Of a stretch of DNA of 42,488 nucleotides, positions 7,011-15,717 are shown one piece after another. The DNA comes from Saprospiraceae bacterium (GTDB lineage: Bacteria; Bacteroidota; Bacteroidia; Chitinophagales; Saprospiraceae), in NCBI GenBank assembly GCA_020436935.1, contig JAGQWX010000045.1, positions 1 through 42,488 on the forward strand. Reading direction: 5' to 3'. The position numbers and the translations under genes are program-made. The notes beneath the pieces are model-generated. The model made no database searches and was not told the DNA's origin. It saw nothing but the letters and a program-made list of their open reading frames with translations. The number at the start of each line of letters is the position of its first letter. Positions within the stretch are counted from its first letter, which is position 1.

Positions 7011-8621
7011 ATGAGTAAAATAACCAAAAATTTAGCTGCAGACTTTCCTGCGAGCATTGTTGTATTTTTTGTGGCCTTGCCACTTTGCCTGGGTATTGCC
7101 CTGGCTTCCGGAGCACCCCTGTTGTCTGGTTTGATAGCAGGAATCGTCGGGGGAATTATTGTCGGTTCACTCAGTGGATCAAATCTTGGGGTATCGGGTC
7201 CTGCTGCAGGACTTGCAGCCATTGTAGCTGTTGCCATTACCCAATTGGGGAGTTTTGAAGTATTTCTGGTTGCTGTTGTGCTGGCAGGAGTAATTCAGAT
7301 CATATTTGGAGTCCTGCGTTTTGGTATCATCGGATATTTTTTCCCCAACAGTGTCATTCTCGGCATGTTGACGGGTATTGGTATCATCATTATCCTGAAA
7401 CAGATTCCACACTTGTTTGGATACGACAAGGAGCCCATGGGTGCAGACGAATTCATAGAACCTTCCGGGGAAAATACACTATCCGTGATTTCGCATTTGC
7501 TGAGCAGCATTACTCCAGGTGCACTGATCATTGGCATTATAGGTATAGTCATCATTGTCTTTTGGGACAATATCCTGGCTAAGAAGGCTAAAATATTCAA
7601 ATTGATCCAGGGACCCATCGTTGCAGTGGTCGTTGGGACTATCATCAAATTGCTTTTTGATGGGAATCCCGATCTTGCAATAAAAAGTTCACACCTGGTG
7701 TCTATTCCTGTTTCATCAAATATGGAAGAAATTATGGGCCTCTTGTCCTTTCCTGACTTTTCTGCCATCACCAACCCTCAAGTCATCACTGTAGCTTTTA
7801 CATTGGCCCTCATCGCAAGCCTCGAGACGTTGTTGAGCGTAGAAGCAACGGATAAGTTGGACCCCAATAAAAACGTAACCCCGCCCAACCGCGAGCTTTT
7901 TGCTCAAGGTGCAGGAAATATTGTTTCTGGATTTATTGGAGGACTGCCCATAACCCAGGTCATTGTACGAAGTTCTGCGAACATACAATCCAACGCAAAG
8001 AGCAAAATGTCAACAATCATACACGGCTGTTTGCTCTTGCTTGCCGTACTCGTTCTCCCCAAAATATTAAACCATGTTCCACTTGCAGTGCTTGCCGCTG
8101 TTCTGATTTTGGTAGGATATAAGCTGGCCAAACCCTCTTTGTTTAAAAAGATGTGGAACCTTGGATGGACTCAGTTTGTCCCATTTATTACCACCATCGT
8201 AGTTATAGTGCTGAAAGATCTCCTTTGGGGAATAGTGTGCGGTCTGTTCATTGGCATCATCGTCATTTTGGTAAAGAGCTATCAAAATTCTCTTTTCCTC
8301 CACAGAGAAGAATCTCAGGAAGGCAATAAGACCAAAATGACGTTTGCAGAGGAGGTCACATTTTTGAATAAGGGAGCAATAGCCAAACAACTCAACGACC
8401 TTGAACCCAATTCAACGCTCGAACTGGACATCAGGAAAAGCCAATATATTGACAATGATGTCATCCAGATTCTGGATGATTTTGTGATACAGGCGAGGAA
8501 CAAAAATATTACAGTACATCTCCTGTCAGAACGAGGAGATGAGATCAATCCTGAGAATTATGCTGAGTTCATCAAAAAGAAAAAAATCAAGCGGTATTCC
8601 TATTTTGCCAAAGGCGATTGA
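7011..8621 (+). CDS. SulP-family anion (probable bicarbonate) transporter with STAS domain
   Basis: The 536-residue inner-membrane protein opens with the SulP signature region 'KNLAADFPASIVVFFVALPLCLGIALASGAP', has about 12 hydrophobic segments up to residue ~430, and then a cytoplasmic STAS domain (about 435-530, including 'LELDIRKSQYIDNDVIQILDDF'). Typical core motifs are present, such as 'GSNLGVSGPAAGLAAIV' near residue 60 and 'ELFAQGAGNIVSGFIGGLPITQVIVRSSANIQ' near 295. Family members carry sulfate, bicarbonate or other anions, and the substrate cannot be read from sequence. The beta-carbonic anhydrase 128 bp downstream argues for bicarbonate, as in BicA-like systems. The ATG at 7011 lies just behind a purine-rich stretch (AGAAGAAAACGAG). 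Confidence 0.9.
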   Translation: MSKITKNLAADFPASIVVFFVALPLCLGIALASGAPLLSGLIAGIVGGIIVGSLSGSNLGVSGPAAGLAAIVAVAITQLGSFEVFLVAVVLAGVIQIIFGVLRFGIIGYFFPNSVILGMLTGIGIIIILKQIPHLFGYDKEPMGADEFIEPSGENTLSVISHLLSSITPGALIIGIIGIVIIVFWDNILAKKAKIFKLIQGPIVAVVVGTIIKLLFDGNPDLAIKSSHLVSIPVSSNMEEIMGLLSFPDFSAITNPQVITVAFTLALIASLETLLSVEATDKLDPNKNVTPPNRELFAQGAGNIVSGFIGGLPITQVIVRSSANIQSNAKSKMSTIIHGCLLLLAVLVLPKILNHVPLAVLAAVLILVGYKLAKPSLFKKMWNLGWTQFVPFITTIVVIVLKDLLWGIVCGLFIGIIVILVKSYQNSLFLHREESQEGNKTKMTFAEEVTFLNKGAIAKQLNDLEPNSTLELDIRKSQYIDNDVIQILDDFVIQARNKNITVHLLSERGDEINPENYAEFIKKKKIKRYSYFAKGD

Positions 8622-8749
8622 TCCCTGGGTGAAAAAATATCAGCTACTATGCAGGTTGAAAAATTTTGCAAGTTCAGCATGATTTTGAAGATAAGTTGTT
8701 TAAATTTTAATTTATTTACACCTAAAATAATCATAGAAAATAAGCGCAA

Positions 8750-9385
8750 ATGAAGTCATACGAAATGTTGCTGGAATCCAACAGGGCATGGGCTGAAAAG
8801 CAGAATGCTGAGGATCCTTCTTTTTTTGAAAAAATGGCAAAAGGCCAAAGTCCTGAATTTTTGTGGATAGGTTGCTCAGATAGCCGTGCCCCTGCAGACA
8901 AGCTGACTGGGACTGACCCGGGTCAAATTTTCGTACATAGAAATGTAGCCAACCTGGTTGTCCATACGGATTTCAATTTGTTGAGTGTCCTGCAGTATGC
9001 AGTGCAGGTACTCAAGGTAAAACACATTATGGTGGTTGGACATACAGGATGCGGCGGAGTGAGAGCAGCCATGGGAAACAAGTCTTTTGGACTGATCGAC
9101 AGCTGGATCAAAGGAATCAAGGATGTTTATGTTCAGAACGAGAAAGAACTGATGGCCATAGAAAATGAAGACGAGCGGGCAGATAAGCTGGCAGAATTCA
9201 ACGTCATACAGCAAGTCAATAATCTGAAAAACACGACAATCGTTCAAAACGCATGGAAGGAGGGAGAATACCCCTATTTGCATGGGTGGATTCTTGAACT
9301 CAAGTCAGGTCATATCAAACAAATCGTTGAACTGGATAAGTCTTCAATGGATGATTCTGTAGATGTATTTAAATACAGCATTTGA
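8750..9385 (+). CDS. can: beta-class carbonic anhydrase
   Basis: The 211-residue product interconverts CO2 and bicarbonate in the cytoplasm. All zinc and catalytic residues are visible: C42, D44 and R46 in 'GCSDSRAPADKLTG', and H98 and C101 in 'GHTGCGGVRAAM'. These occupy the same numbers as in the E. coli Can enzyme, and the length is normal. The C-terminus 'YPYLHGWILELKSGHIKQI' is also standard. It follows the SulP gene by 128 bp on the same strand, so the two probably form a bicarbonate supply/pH module. A hairpin terminator at 9567-9604 ends the unit. I am confident of the family; the symbol follows the E. coli Can-like type. Confidence 0.95.
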   Translation: MKSYEMLLESNRAWAEKQNAEDPSFFEKMAKGQSPEFLWIGCSDSRAPADKLTGTDPGQIFVHRNVANLVVHTDFNLLSVLQYAVQVLKVKHIMVVGHTGCGGVRAAMGNKSFGLIDSWIKGIKDVYVQNEKELMAIENEDERADKLAEFNVIQQVNNLKNTTIVQNAWKEGEYPYLHGWILELKSGHIKQIVELDKSSMDDSVDVFKYSI

Positions 9386-9566
9386 TCCGATCTCTCAAAT
9401 AACCGGGAATTCAGATGAAGTAAATCATGGATGTAATCAGCATAAAGCAATAGGCTTCTGATCTGGTGCCGGATTGCCTTCTAAGCCTGTTCTCAATGGA
9501 ATAACGGGCAGAAATTTAGTTTTTAACAGTGTTTCCGGGTGAAATAAAATAAAGAGTTTTTTCTGT

Positions 9567-9604
9567 AAAGAGCCTGATATCAACATTTGATGTCGGGCTC
9601 TTTT
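9567..9604 (+). terminator. intrinsic terminator after can
   Basis: AAAGAGCC, then GATATCAA, loop CAT, TTGATGTC, then GGCTCTTT form a nearly perfect 17-bp stem with two wobble-type pairs, followed by TTTTAATT. It lies about 180 bp after the carbonic anhydrase stop. The stem is nearly symmetrical, so it could also act on the other strand. Confidence 0.8.
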
Positions 9605-9930
9605 AATTAGGAATGGAGTTAAAGCCCTCGTGCAAGTTGGTTGTTTCACGCTAAGGCATACATCGAAATAGCTCAAAATCCTCCTCAATTTTGCAAGTTT
9701 GCCGGGTTGCCAGATGAAAAATCAAATCTTTTTTATCCAATTGAACAAATCGGTTTTTTAGACTGTCTTAGTGAAACCAAGGCCGACAATTTCCACTTTT
9801 TCCCATTCTAACCCGATTAATACAGGGTTTACCCTTGGGTTTACTTTAAATTATTCTTTTATATTTAAATCTCTAAAAATGAGCTTAAAAATATTGTAAA
9901 ATGCTTTTTAAATATTAAAAGTTTATTTAA

Positions 9931-9938
9931 TATATTTG
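9931..9938 (+). promoter_or_regulatory. -7 element (TATATTTG) ahead of the SdrD-repeat gene
   Basis: TATATTTG is an exact match to the Bacteroidota -7 consensus TAnnTTTG. It lies 61 bp before the ATG at 10000. The -33 TTTG element is not clear (TTTTT at 9905-9909), so this is a plausible rather than a proven promoter. Confidence 0.45.
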
Positions 9939-9999
9939 CCCAAAAATTACAGATATCCCTTCACAAGAAAAGTTTTAAAGCACTTCAAAAAAGCAGTTA

Positions 10000-12900
10000 A
10001 TGAAAATTATTTACCCAAGATTTATTCAAGCACTTTTACTGATCATTTTTACTTGCATTTCTTTTGGAAGTGCTATCGCTCAATCAGGTACATTTGACTG
10101 GTCGCTCCTGGCCAATGTATCCACCGAGCAAACCGTTTCCATAGGCAATGGAGCCACAGCCAAAGTTTACTATTCCAGCACCGCTAACAGCTACACTGCT
10201 CCTGTAGGATTATGCAACAGCTGTCCAGGGGGTGGCTTTAGGGCCAACAACGGAGGAATTGGTGTTCCTGTTACCAATGCAGACGTATTCAACGTCAATT
10301 GTAATGGAGGCTTTCTGAGCAATGGACAACCCGGGTCAAAGCAAGGCATTGCCCTCGTTCAGGACTATACCTCCCTTCAATCAGCAGTGAATGGCAATTA
10401 TCTGGTGATAGAATTTTCTGTTCCTGTGTGCAATCTCGAATTTGACATCGTGGATTTGACCAGTCCGGCTGTGTCTGCAAATTATCCACCTGTTGGCCTG
10501 GAAACGTACAACGATAAAGTCACAATCACAGGTATGGATGCATCTGGTGGAAGTATTGTGCCAAGCATTACCAAGATAGGTGAAGGATATTCCAGCGGCT
10601 TTGATGTCGCTGCCTGCGGTTCTATGGACATGAGGGTCGACGGTGCACCTATGCCCTCCAATCCAACCAACTCTACCAGAAGTATCAGTGGGGGAACGGC
10701 CTTTGTTACCGGGGGGTCCTATAATTCTGCGGCAGGACACTCTACTTGTTTGACTGGAGGCATATTCAATTATATGGATATCAATGTATCATTTAGCGGT
10801 TGCGTAAAAAAGATTGTAATTCAATATTACAATGAAGCAAACGGATTATTACACGCAAGCGGCAGTTACTTTTATGGATGTAAATCGGTGATAGGCAGTG
10901 CCAATCAGCAACCACAGGCCATATTGTTTGAAGACTTTGATTATCAGAATCTGGACAAAGGCAGTATTTCAGGTACTGTACTGCAGGATACAGATCTTGA
11001 TGGGACATTGCTCAATCAGGGTGATGGAGAAACAGCCATTTCAGGCGTAAGTATAACATTGTACAAAGATACCAATGGAGATGGTGTACTCAGTGCTGCA
11101 GAACTTGCCGCAGGTCCTGCATTGATAGACTCCGACAATGACGGGATGAATGATGACCCGGCAACAACAATGACAGACCCTTCAGGGAATTATAACTTCA
11201 CAGGAGTGCCCTCCGGTAATTATATTGTGGTCGAAACAGATCCTTCAGGGTACGTCTCTGTTTTTGATGGTGACGTTTCTGCGGATACCGGCCCGGCTGT
11301 GGATGTAGCAAATACGGCGCAAAACAACAATGCCATACCGGTAACAGTCAATCCCGGTGAAACAGACTCAGGAAATAACTTTGTGGACAGAAGGCCTGCC
11401 CTTGAAATTAGAAAAATTGTACTTCCTGCCAGCTTTACATCGAGCTTTCTTTTTAGTGCATCCGGCTCCGTCTCAGGTGTAATTCCAATCCCTACCAACC
11501 CTATTGGAAACGGAGGTTCGAGTGGCATTATGGCTATTGTTCCTGGAGAAACCATCACAGTGTTGGAAACTGATGTAAATACCAACGGTAATTTTGCAGA
11601 CATTACAGTGATATTTGAAGTAAAAACGAAGGACGGCACAGTGATCGCTACAGGTTCCACCGAGAATGGAATGGTAACCCTGGCCAACAACAATAAAAAT
11701 GCGACCTTTAATTTTTTAGCAGCATCTGAAGATTTGATTGTGACGGTCACCAATGCGCTCAATCCAAAGCTCATTCTGGTCAAAGAAACGGTGCCGGCCG
11801 GAGCCAATCAAAATTTTTCATTCACAACTACCAGAACAGGTACTAGTGGTGCACCGGCATCATTTATGCTTAATCCATCTGCCACCAATTCGATTGAATT
11901 TTCATTTTCCAGCCAGCAGCAAGGAGCTTATACTTTTTCTGAAGTAGTTCCTGCCGGATATATGCTGGATACTATAAAATGCCTCAATACCAATGGAAAT
12001 CTAGATGCAGTTTATAATCCCCTCACCAATTCGGTGGCGGTAAATGTTACCGGCAATGGATCGAATGCTGACAATGGCATTTGTACATTTGTAAATGTAA
12101 AACTTGGATCAATTTCCGGACAAGTGAAAACTGAATCTGGCAATGGCATAGGAGGTGTAGAAATGATTTTATATGATGAGAATGGCGATTCAGTAACAAC
12201 AGTTTTGACCATTTCTACGCCAACTGATCTCAATGGTGATGGATTTGATGAACCGGTTGGCAGCTATTATTTTGCAAACCTGCCTCCGGGTGATTACACT
12301 GTTGTAGAGATTCAGCCTGTAGATTACCTCGACTTTTCTGAACTCGATGGAGGAACTGACGGAGATGTGGCAGATGATGGAATCACCAATTCAATCCCTG
12401 CTGTTGTTCTACCCGGTGAAGAAGATATGGGCAATGACTTTATAGAAACCGGAACAGGAAATATTTCCGGTTTTGTGAAAATTGACACCGACGGCGACGG
12501 CAATGGCGACATAGGATATTTTGACGTCAGCGGATCAAATATTGCATTGTATGTAGATAGTGATGGCGATGGTATTTTATCAGCTGCTGAATTATCAGCG
12601 GGCCCATATGCCGTAACCGGTACAGATTTCAACGGAGCTTATAGTTTTAATGATGTACCGGTTGGCGATTATATATTGGTAGAAACAGATCCTGCCGGTC
12701 ATGTGTCTTTGTACGATGCGGATGAGAGCACAGGTGGTGATGACGTATTCAATATAGACATCAACGACAATTTATTGCCGGTAAGCATTGGAATTGGAGA
12801 GACAGATACTGAAAACAATTTTGTTGATGTTCAGACTGCTCAGATTTCAGGCAGTGTCGCTTTTGATGACAATGGAAACGACGCATTTGATGGTCTTGTG

Positions 12901-14166
12901 ACCGATACTGGCATACCTTCAGTGACCATTACCTTATACAAAGACCTCAACATGGACGGCATTTTGCAGCAGGCAGAGATAGATGCAGGGCCTGCCTTGA
13001 TTGACTTGAATATGGATGGCATCGCTTCCGAAGCAGCAATTGCTATTACGGACGAAAACGGTAATTACAACTTTGTGGGCGTACCACCTGGATCGTATTT
13101 GATTTCAGAGGGACAGCCTGCAGGATATGTATCAGTCAATGACGACTATAATTTGCTTGTCAGTGATATTACACCTGAAGCTAACACTAATCCAATTGAT
13201 GATGTAATACCATCTGTGGTAGGACCCGGAGAGTTTGATTTTGGTAATGTATTTCTTGAAGAATTGGGAGGAAGTATATCTGGATACGTGTTTCATGATA
13301 CCCAGGATAACAATGCCGTTGACAAGACTGAAGGCTTTGGTGGCACCATCATCCAGTTGTTGGACAGCAATGCCATGCCGGTTTTGGATGGCAATGGCCA
13401 ACCCATAACGGCGACTACAGATATGGACGGCTTTTATATTTTCCCTAGTGTTGCACCGGGAAGTTATTTGTTGCAATTCGATGCCGGATCTACAATGTTG
13501 GGATTGATTTATGATAACGATGACGATACTGCAGATGCGGAAGACAATGAAGCCAATGACGGATCTACGGCCAATGGCTTGATCCCTGTCGTATTAGTTG
13601 CAGGAGAAAACGATATTCAAAACGATTTTGTAATCAGTGAATTTACATTGCCTGTTGAATGGTTGTCATTTACCGCCAGCTGGAATACAGAAAAAGAGGC
13701 TTTACTCAAATGGGAAACCATTGCTGAATTGAGCAATAAAGGTTTTCATATCATGCATTCAAGTGACGGAAAATCCTTTGCTGAAATTGGATTTGTTGAA
13801 GGCAAGAATGCCGACAGAACCAATGCTAGTTATGAGTTTGTCCACATGGATGCCCAGGATATCAATTATTACCAGTTGATTCAGGAAGACTATGATGGCC
13901 GGAAAGATCCTTCAGAAATTGTGAAACTTTTCAAGTCAGGAAAATTCCAGGTAGATTTTTACCCGAATCCTGCAACAGAGATGTTGAACATCAATGCAGA
14001 TGTAGATGATTTTGTTGTGTATCTCAGAAACATGGATGGAAAACTCATCGGACAATTTAAAAACGCAAAACAAGTTGCAGTCGGACAATTGGTTCCGGGT
14101 GTGTACCTCCTTGAAGTCAGGAGTGGTGGACAAGCCATTATGACGAAAAAATTCGTTAAACAATAG
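10000..14166 (+). CDS. secreted SdrD/Cna-B-repeat protein with T9SS sorting domain
   Basis: The 1388-residue protein begins with a Sec signal peptide (cleavage near 'FGSAIAQ'). After a ~300-residue N-terminal beta domain come five SdrD/Cna-B-like modules starting at about residues 321, 703, 820, 947 and 1090. Each begins G-x-I-S-G-x-V and carries acidic D-x-D-x-D-G loops (likely calcium sites), a 'G-x-Y-x-F-x-x-V-P-x-G-x-Y' core and a closing 'N-x-F-V/I/L' strand. Residues ~465-700 hold two prealbumin-like domains. A 'LPVEWLSFTA...KWET' domain (~1215-1310) precedes a type A T9SS C-terminal domain with FYPNP at 1320-1324 and a basic end (TKKFVKQ). It should be exported by T9SS to the cell surface or medium, probably as an adhesive or structural stalk. 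It is monocistronic, with a terminator directly behind. Confidence 0.88.
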   Translation: MKIIYPRFIQALLLIIFTCISFGSAIAQSGTFDWSLLANVSTEQTVSIGNGATAKVYYSSTANSYTAPVGLCNSCPGGGFRANNGGIGVPVTNADVFNVNCNGGFLSNGQPGSKQGIALVQDYTSLQSAVNGNYLVIEFSVPVCNLEFDIVDLTSPAVSANYPPVGLETYNDKVTITGMDASGGSIVPSITKIGEGYSSGFDVAACGSMDMRVDGAPMPSNPTNSTRSISGGTAFVTGGSYNSAAGHSTCLTGGIFNYMDINVSFSGCVKKIVIQYYNEANGLLHASGSYFYGCKSVIGSANQQPQAILFEDFDYQNLDKGSISGTVLQDTDLDGTLLNQGDGETAISGVSITLYKDTNGDGVLSAAELAAGPALIDSDNDGMNDDPATTMTDPSGNYNFTGVPSGNYIVVETDPSGYVSVFDGDVSADTGPAVDVANTAQNNNAIPVTVNPGETDSGNNFVDRRPALEIRKIVLPASFTSSFLFSASGSVSGVIPIPTNPIGNGGSSGIMAIVPGETITVLETDVNTNGNFADITVIFEVKTKDGTVIATGSTENGMVTLANNNKNATFNFLAASEDLIVTVTNALNPKLILVKETVPAGANQNFSFTTTRTGTSGAPASFMLNPSATNSIEFSFSSQQQGAYTFSEVVPAGYMLDTIKCLNTNGNLDAVYNPLTNSVAVNVTGNGSNADNGICTFVNVKLGSISGQVKTESGNGIGGVEMILYDENGDSVTTVLTISTPTDLNGDGFDEPVGSYYFANLPPGDYTVVEIQPVDYLDFSELDGGTDGDVADDGITNSIPAVVLPGEEDMGNDFIETGTGNISGFVKIDTDGDGNGDIGYFDVSGSNIALYVDSDGDGILSAAELSAGPYAVTGTDFNGAYSFNDVPVGDYILVETDPAGHVSLYDADESTGGDDVFNIDINDNLLPVSIGIGETDTENNFVDVQTAQISGSVAFDDNGNDAFDGLVTDTGIPSVTITLYKDLNMDGILQQAEIDAGPALIDLNMDGIASEAAIAITDENGNYNFVGVPPGSYLISEGQPAGYVSVNDDYNLLVSDITPEANTNPIDDVIPSVVGPGEFDFGNVFLEELGGSISGYVFHDTQDNNAVDKTEGFGGTIIQLLDSNAMPVLDGNGQPITATTDMDGFYIFPSVAPGSYLLQFDAGSTMLGLIYDNDDDTADAEDNEANDGSTANGLIPVVLVAGENDIQNDFVISEFTLPVEWLSFTASWNTEKEALLKWETIAELSNKGFHIMHSSDGKSFAEIGFVEGKNADRTNASYEFVHMDAQDINYYQLIQEDYDGRKDPSEIVKLFKSGKFQVDFYPNPATEMLNINADVDDFVVYLRNMDGKLIGQFKNAKQVAVGQLVPGVYLLEVRSGGQAIMTKKFVKQ

Positions 14167-14194
14167 TTCTGTTAAGCCTTAATAAATAGAATTT

Positions 14195-14235
14195 AAAAAG
14201 GGAGATGGTGAGGTTTCATTGTCTCCCTTTTTTTT
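14195..14235 (+). terminator. intrinsic terminator after the SdrD-repeat gene
   Basis: AAAAAGGGAGA (14195-14205) pairs perfectly with TCTCCCTTTTT (14222-14232), followed by more T. The hairpin lies about 30 bp after the stop codon. The A-tract before and T-tract after would let it work in both directions. Confidence 0.85.
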
Positions 14236-14333
14236 GTTGGTTGGCGAATTGGCAGGTTAGCGTTTTGGCGTATTGGGTTGTTGGGGGTTTGGGGGTTGGC
14301 GAATTGCGAATTGGGTTGTTGGAGTGTTGTTGT
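14236..14333. repeat. 7-8-bp periodic low-complexity block (GGCGAATT-like)
   Basis: Units such as GGCGAATT, GGCAGGTT, AGCGTTTT, GGCGTATT, GGGTTGTT and GGGGGTTT follow each other with a period of 7-8 bp, without exact tandem identity. There is no open reading frame of note. It directly follows the terminator of the preceding gene. Confidence 0.7.
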
Positions 14334-14583
14334 ATGGAAAAGGACTTAGGTATTAGGTCATTTTAGATTGTTTGTGTTTCTATGAAATCTGTTGCTTTCA
14401 GCGAAAATCTGCGGGAAATAAATAACGGATTTTTTAATTTTGGCATTGGTATTTTGTAAATTCTGGTAATGACAAGGCCTTGCCTAAGTGCTTTGCATTA
14501 CCTTTGTATTTTGTCATGATTTTTGGTCAAAAATCCCGCCAAAATAGAAGGATTTATCTTTGTGTTTCGGCTACAATCATGAC

Positions 14584-14601
14584 ACCCCGTTCGGGGTTTT
14601 T
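14584..14601 (+). terminator. orphan terminator-like hairpin
   Basis: ACCCC-GTTC-GGGGT followed by TTTT makes a compact hairpin with a U-tract. The bases before it (CGGCTACAATCATG) look like the tail seen after some tRNA genes, but no tRNA fold or TTCGAATC-type T-loop lies upstream. It may be the remnant of a lost RNA gene. Confidence 0.4.
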
Positions 14602-14603
14602 GC

Positions 14604-14806
14604 TTTAACTTTTAACATATAACCTTTTTTTGCTCGATATGCTGCAAAGAGGTGGTGAGTTGTGAGTACGCAAAGAGGCTTTGTTTTTACCATTAAGGCA
14701 TTAAGACGATAAATCCGTAATTCGTAATTGAAGATTCGTAATTAAAATAACCAAGCTGGCTGAGCGGAGCAGAAGCCAGCGGAGCCGAGGGCAGTAGTTG
14801 GTCTTT
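14604..14806. repeat. ~200-bp direct repeat, unit 1
   Basis: This unit matches 14925-15117 over almost its whole length. Shared blocks include GAGGTGGTGAGTTGTGAGTA, CATTAAGGCATTAAGACGAT, GTAATTCGTAATTGAAGATT and TAGTTGGTCTTT. Unit 1 has about 20 bp of extra G+C-rich sequence near its end. Noncoding. Confidence 0.85.
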
Positions 14807-14924
14807 GGGTGTTGGTCTTTAGGGGAATTGGCGAATTAGCGTTTTGGAATTTTGGGCAATTGATATTGTGGCGTAACTCTTTGGTCTTTAGGGAGGAGGG
14901 AGATGGTTGGTTCGCGTATTGAAA

Positions 14925-15117
14925 TCCTTTAACTTTTAACCTTTAACACATAACCTTTTTTAGCTCGCAATGGCGCAAAGAGGTGGTGAGTTGTGAGTAC
15001 GCAAAGAGTCTTTGTTTTCACCATTAAGGCATTAAGACGATAAATAAGTAATTCGTAATTGAAGATTCGTTATTAAATTAACCAAGGTGGCTGAGCCGAA
15101 GTCTGTAGTTGGTCTTT
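14925..15117. repeat. ~200-bp direct repeat, unit 2
   Basis: This is the second copy of the unit at 14604-14806. It carries one additional 7-bp CTTTAAC unit at its left end, consistent with slippage of a 7-mer. Its right end runs into a hairpin (15117-15152: TAGTCTTT pairing with AAAGACTA). Confidence 0.85.
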
Positions 15118-15154
15118 AGTCTTTGGTGATCGAAAATCGAAGCTAAAGACTAAA

Positions 15155-15280
15155 AGCGCTCTAGAAAGAGGGGTTGAAGATTGTTTAGATGACCGTGACG
15201 TATATGTCACATTTACTACACCATTCATTTGTGCATTTTCATCTATTATTCCAAAAATTGAAGAATTAGAAGAAAAATGA
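15155..15280 (+). pseudogene. possible gene-end remnant
   Basis: One frame reads ALERGVEDCLDDRDVYVTFT and then continues to a TGA at 15278, ending IPKIEELEEK. The composition is protein-like (codon choice, charged C-terminal helix), unlike the periodic sequence to its left. No start codon or ribosome site is present, because the upstream part is repeat sequence. I do not recognise the family. It looks like the last ~40 codons of a gene overwritten by the repeat block, but chance is not excluded. Confidence 0.35.
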
Positions 15281-15693
15281 CCGGAGTATAATACTGTTAA
15301 TGACTGTGCATGATCAGCAATACAAATCCCTCCAAAAGGAGAAGTTGGCAGCTGGCCCTCCTGTCATTTATAACATTAACCCAATCGGTTTTTTAGCCTC
15401 CGGTTGTCCTCAAGCAATGCTCCCAGCGATTTTCTGCAAGAAATCATGAATAGTGAATGGGCCTCCAAAACTCCAGTTAAAGCCAAGCATGGCATCATCA
15501 AATAAAAAAGAGAATAAAATAAGTGAGCACAGCGAACCCCAAAAAAAGCTAATAGCTAATAGCTAAAAGCTAAAAGCCAGAATTCTACCTAAAACCTAAT
15601 ACCTAAGACCTGACACCTCTCACCTAATGAAAATCATCAACATTATAAAAATCAATCGCCCAAATACGCCTTAAATAATGTAAATTTGAAGTA
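15281..15693. other. noncoding stretch with heptamer runs
   Basis: No gene is visible. At 15547-15579 the heptamer GCTAATA/GCTAAAA is repeated about four times. At 15587-15627 ACCTAAA, ACCTAAT, ACCTAAG, ACCTGAC, ACCTCTC and ACCTAAT follow in exact 7-bp register. The promoter of the next gene begins near 15681. Confidence 0.6.
15681..15688 (+). promoter_or_regulatory. -7 element (TAAATTTG) for the SPFH gene
   Basis: This is an exact TAnnTTTG match. With it as the -7 element, transcription would begin near 15694. That argues against the in-frame ATG at 15694 as the start codon and for the ATG at 15718 (or 15724). No clear -33 TTTG was found. Confidence 0.45.
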
Positions 15694-15717
15694 TTGTTTA
15701 AACCATTAAAGCTCACA

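Larger units (their letters stand above)
9386..9999. other. intergenic stretch between can and the SdrD-repeat gene
   Basis: This 614-bp region holds the terminator at 9567-9604 and, near its right end, an AT-rich promoter region for the gene at 10000. No other coding potential is convincing; an 83-codon minus-strand ORF here (9437-9688) spans the terminator hairpin. Confidence 0.6.

Noticed and set aside
7179-8548. Several minus-strand ORFs across the SulP gene
   Set aside because: They are shadows of a strongly conserved coding frame on the plus strand.
9437-9688. 83-codon minus-strand ORF
   Set aside because: It runs through the terminator hairpin at 9567-9604 and has no recognisable protein character.
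14510-14601. tRNA gene ahead of the ACCCC-GTTC-GGGGT hairpin
   Set aside because: The tail resembles sequence after a tRNA, but no cloverleaf, anticodon arm or T-loop can be drawn upstream.
14236-15627. Possible CRISPR array or tandem-repeat gene
   Set aside because: Repeats are 7-8 bp and vary in sequence; there is no constant repeat with unique spacers of equal length and no cas gene. The two ~200-bp units are too long for CRISPR repeats.
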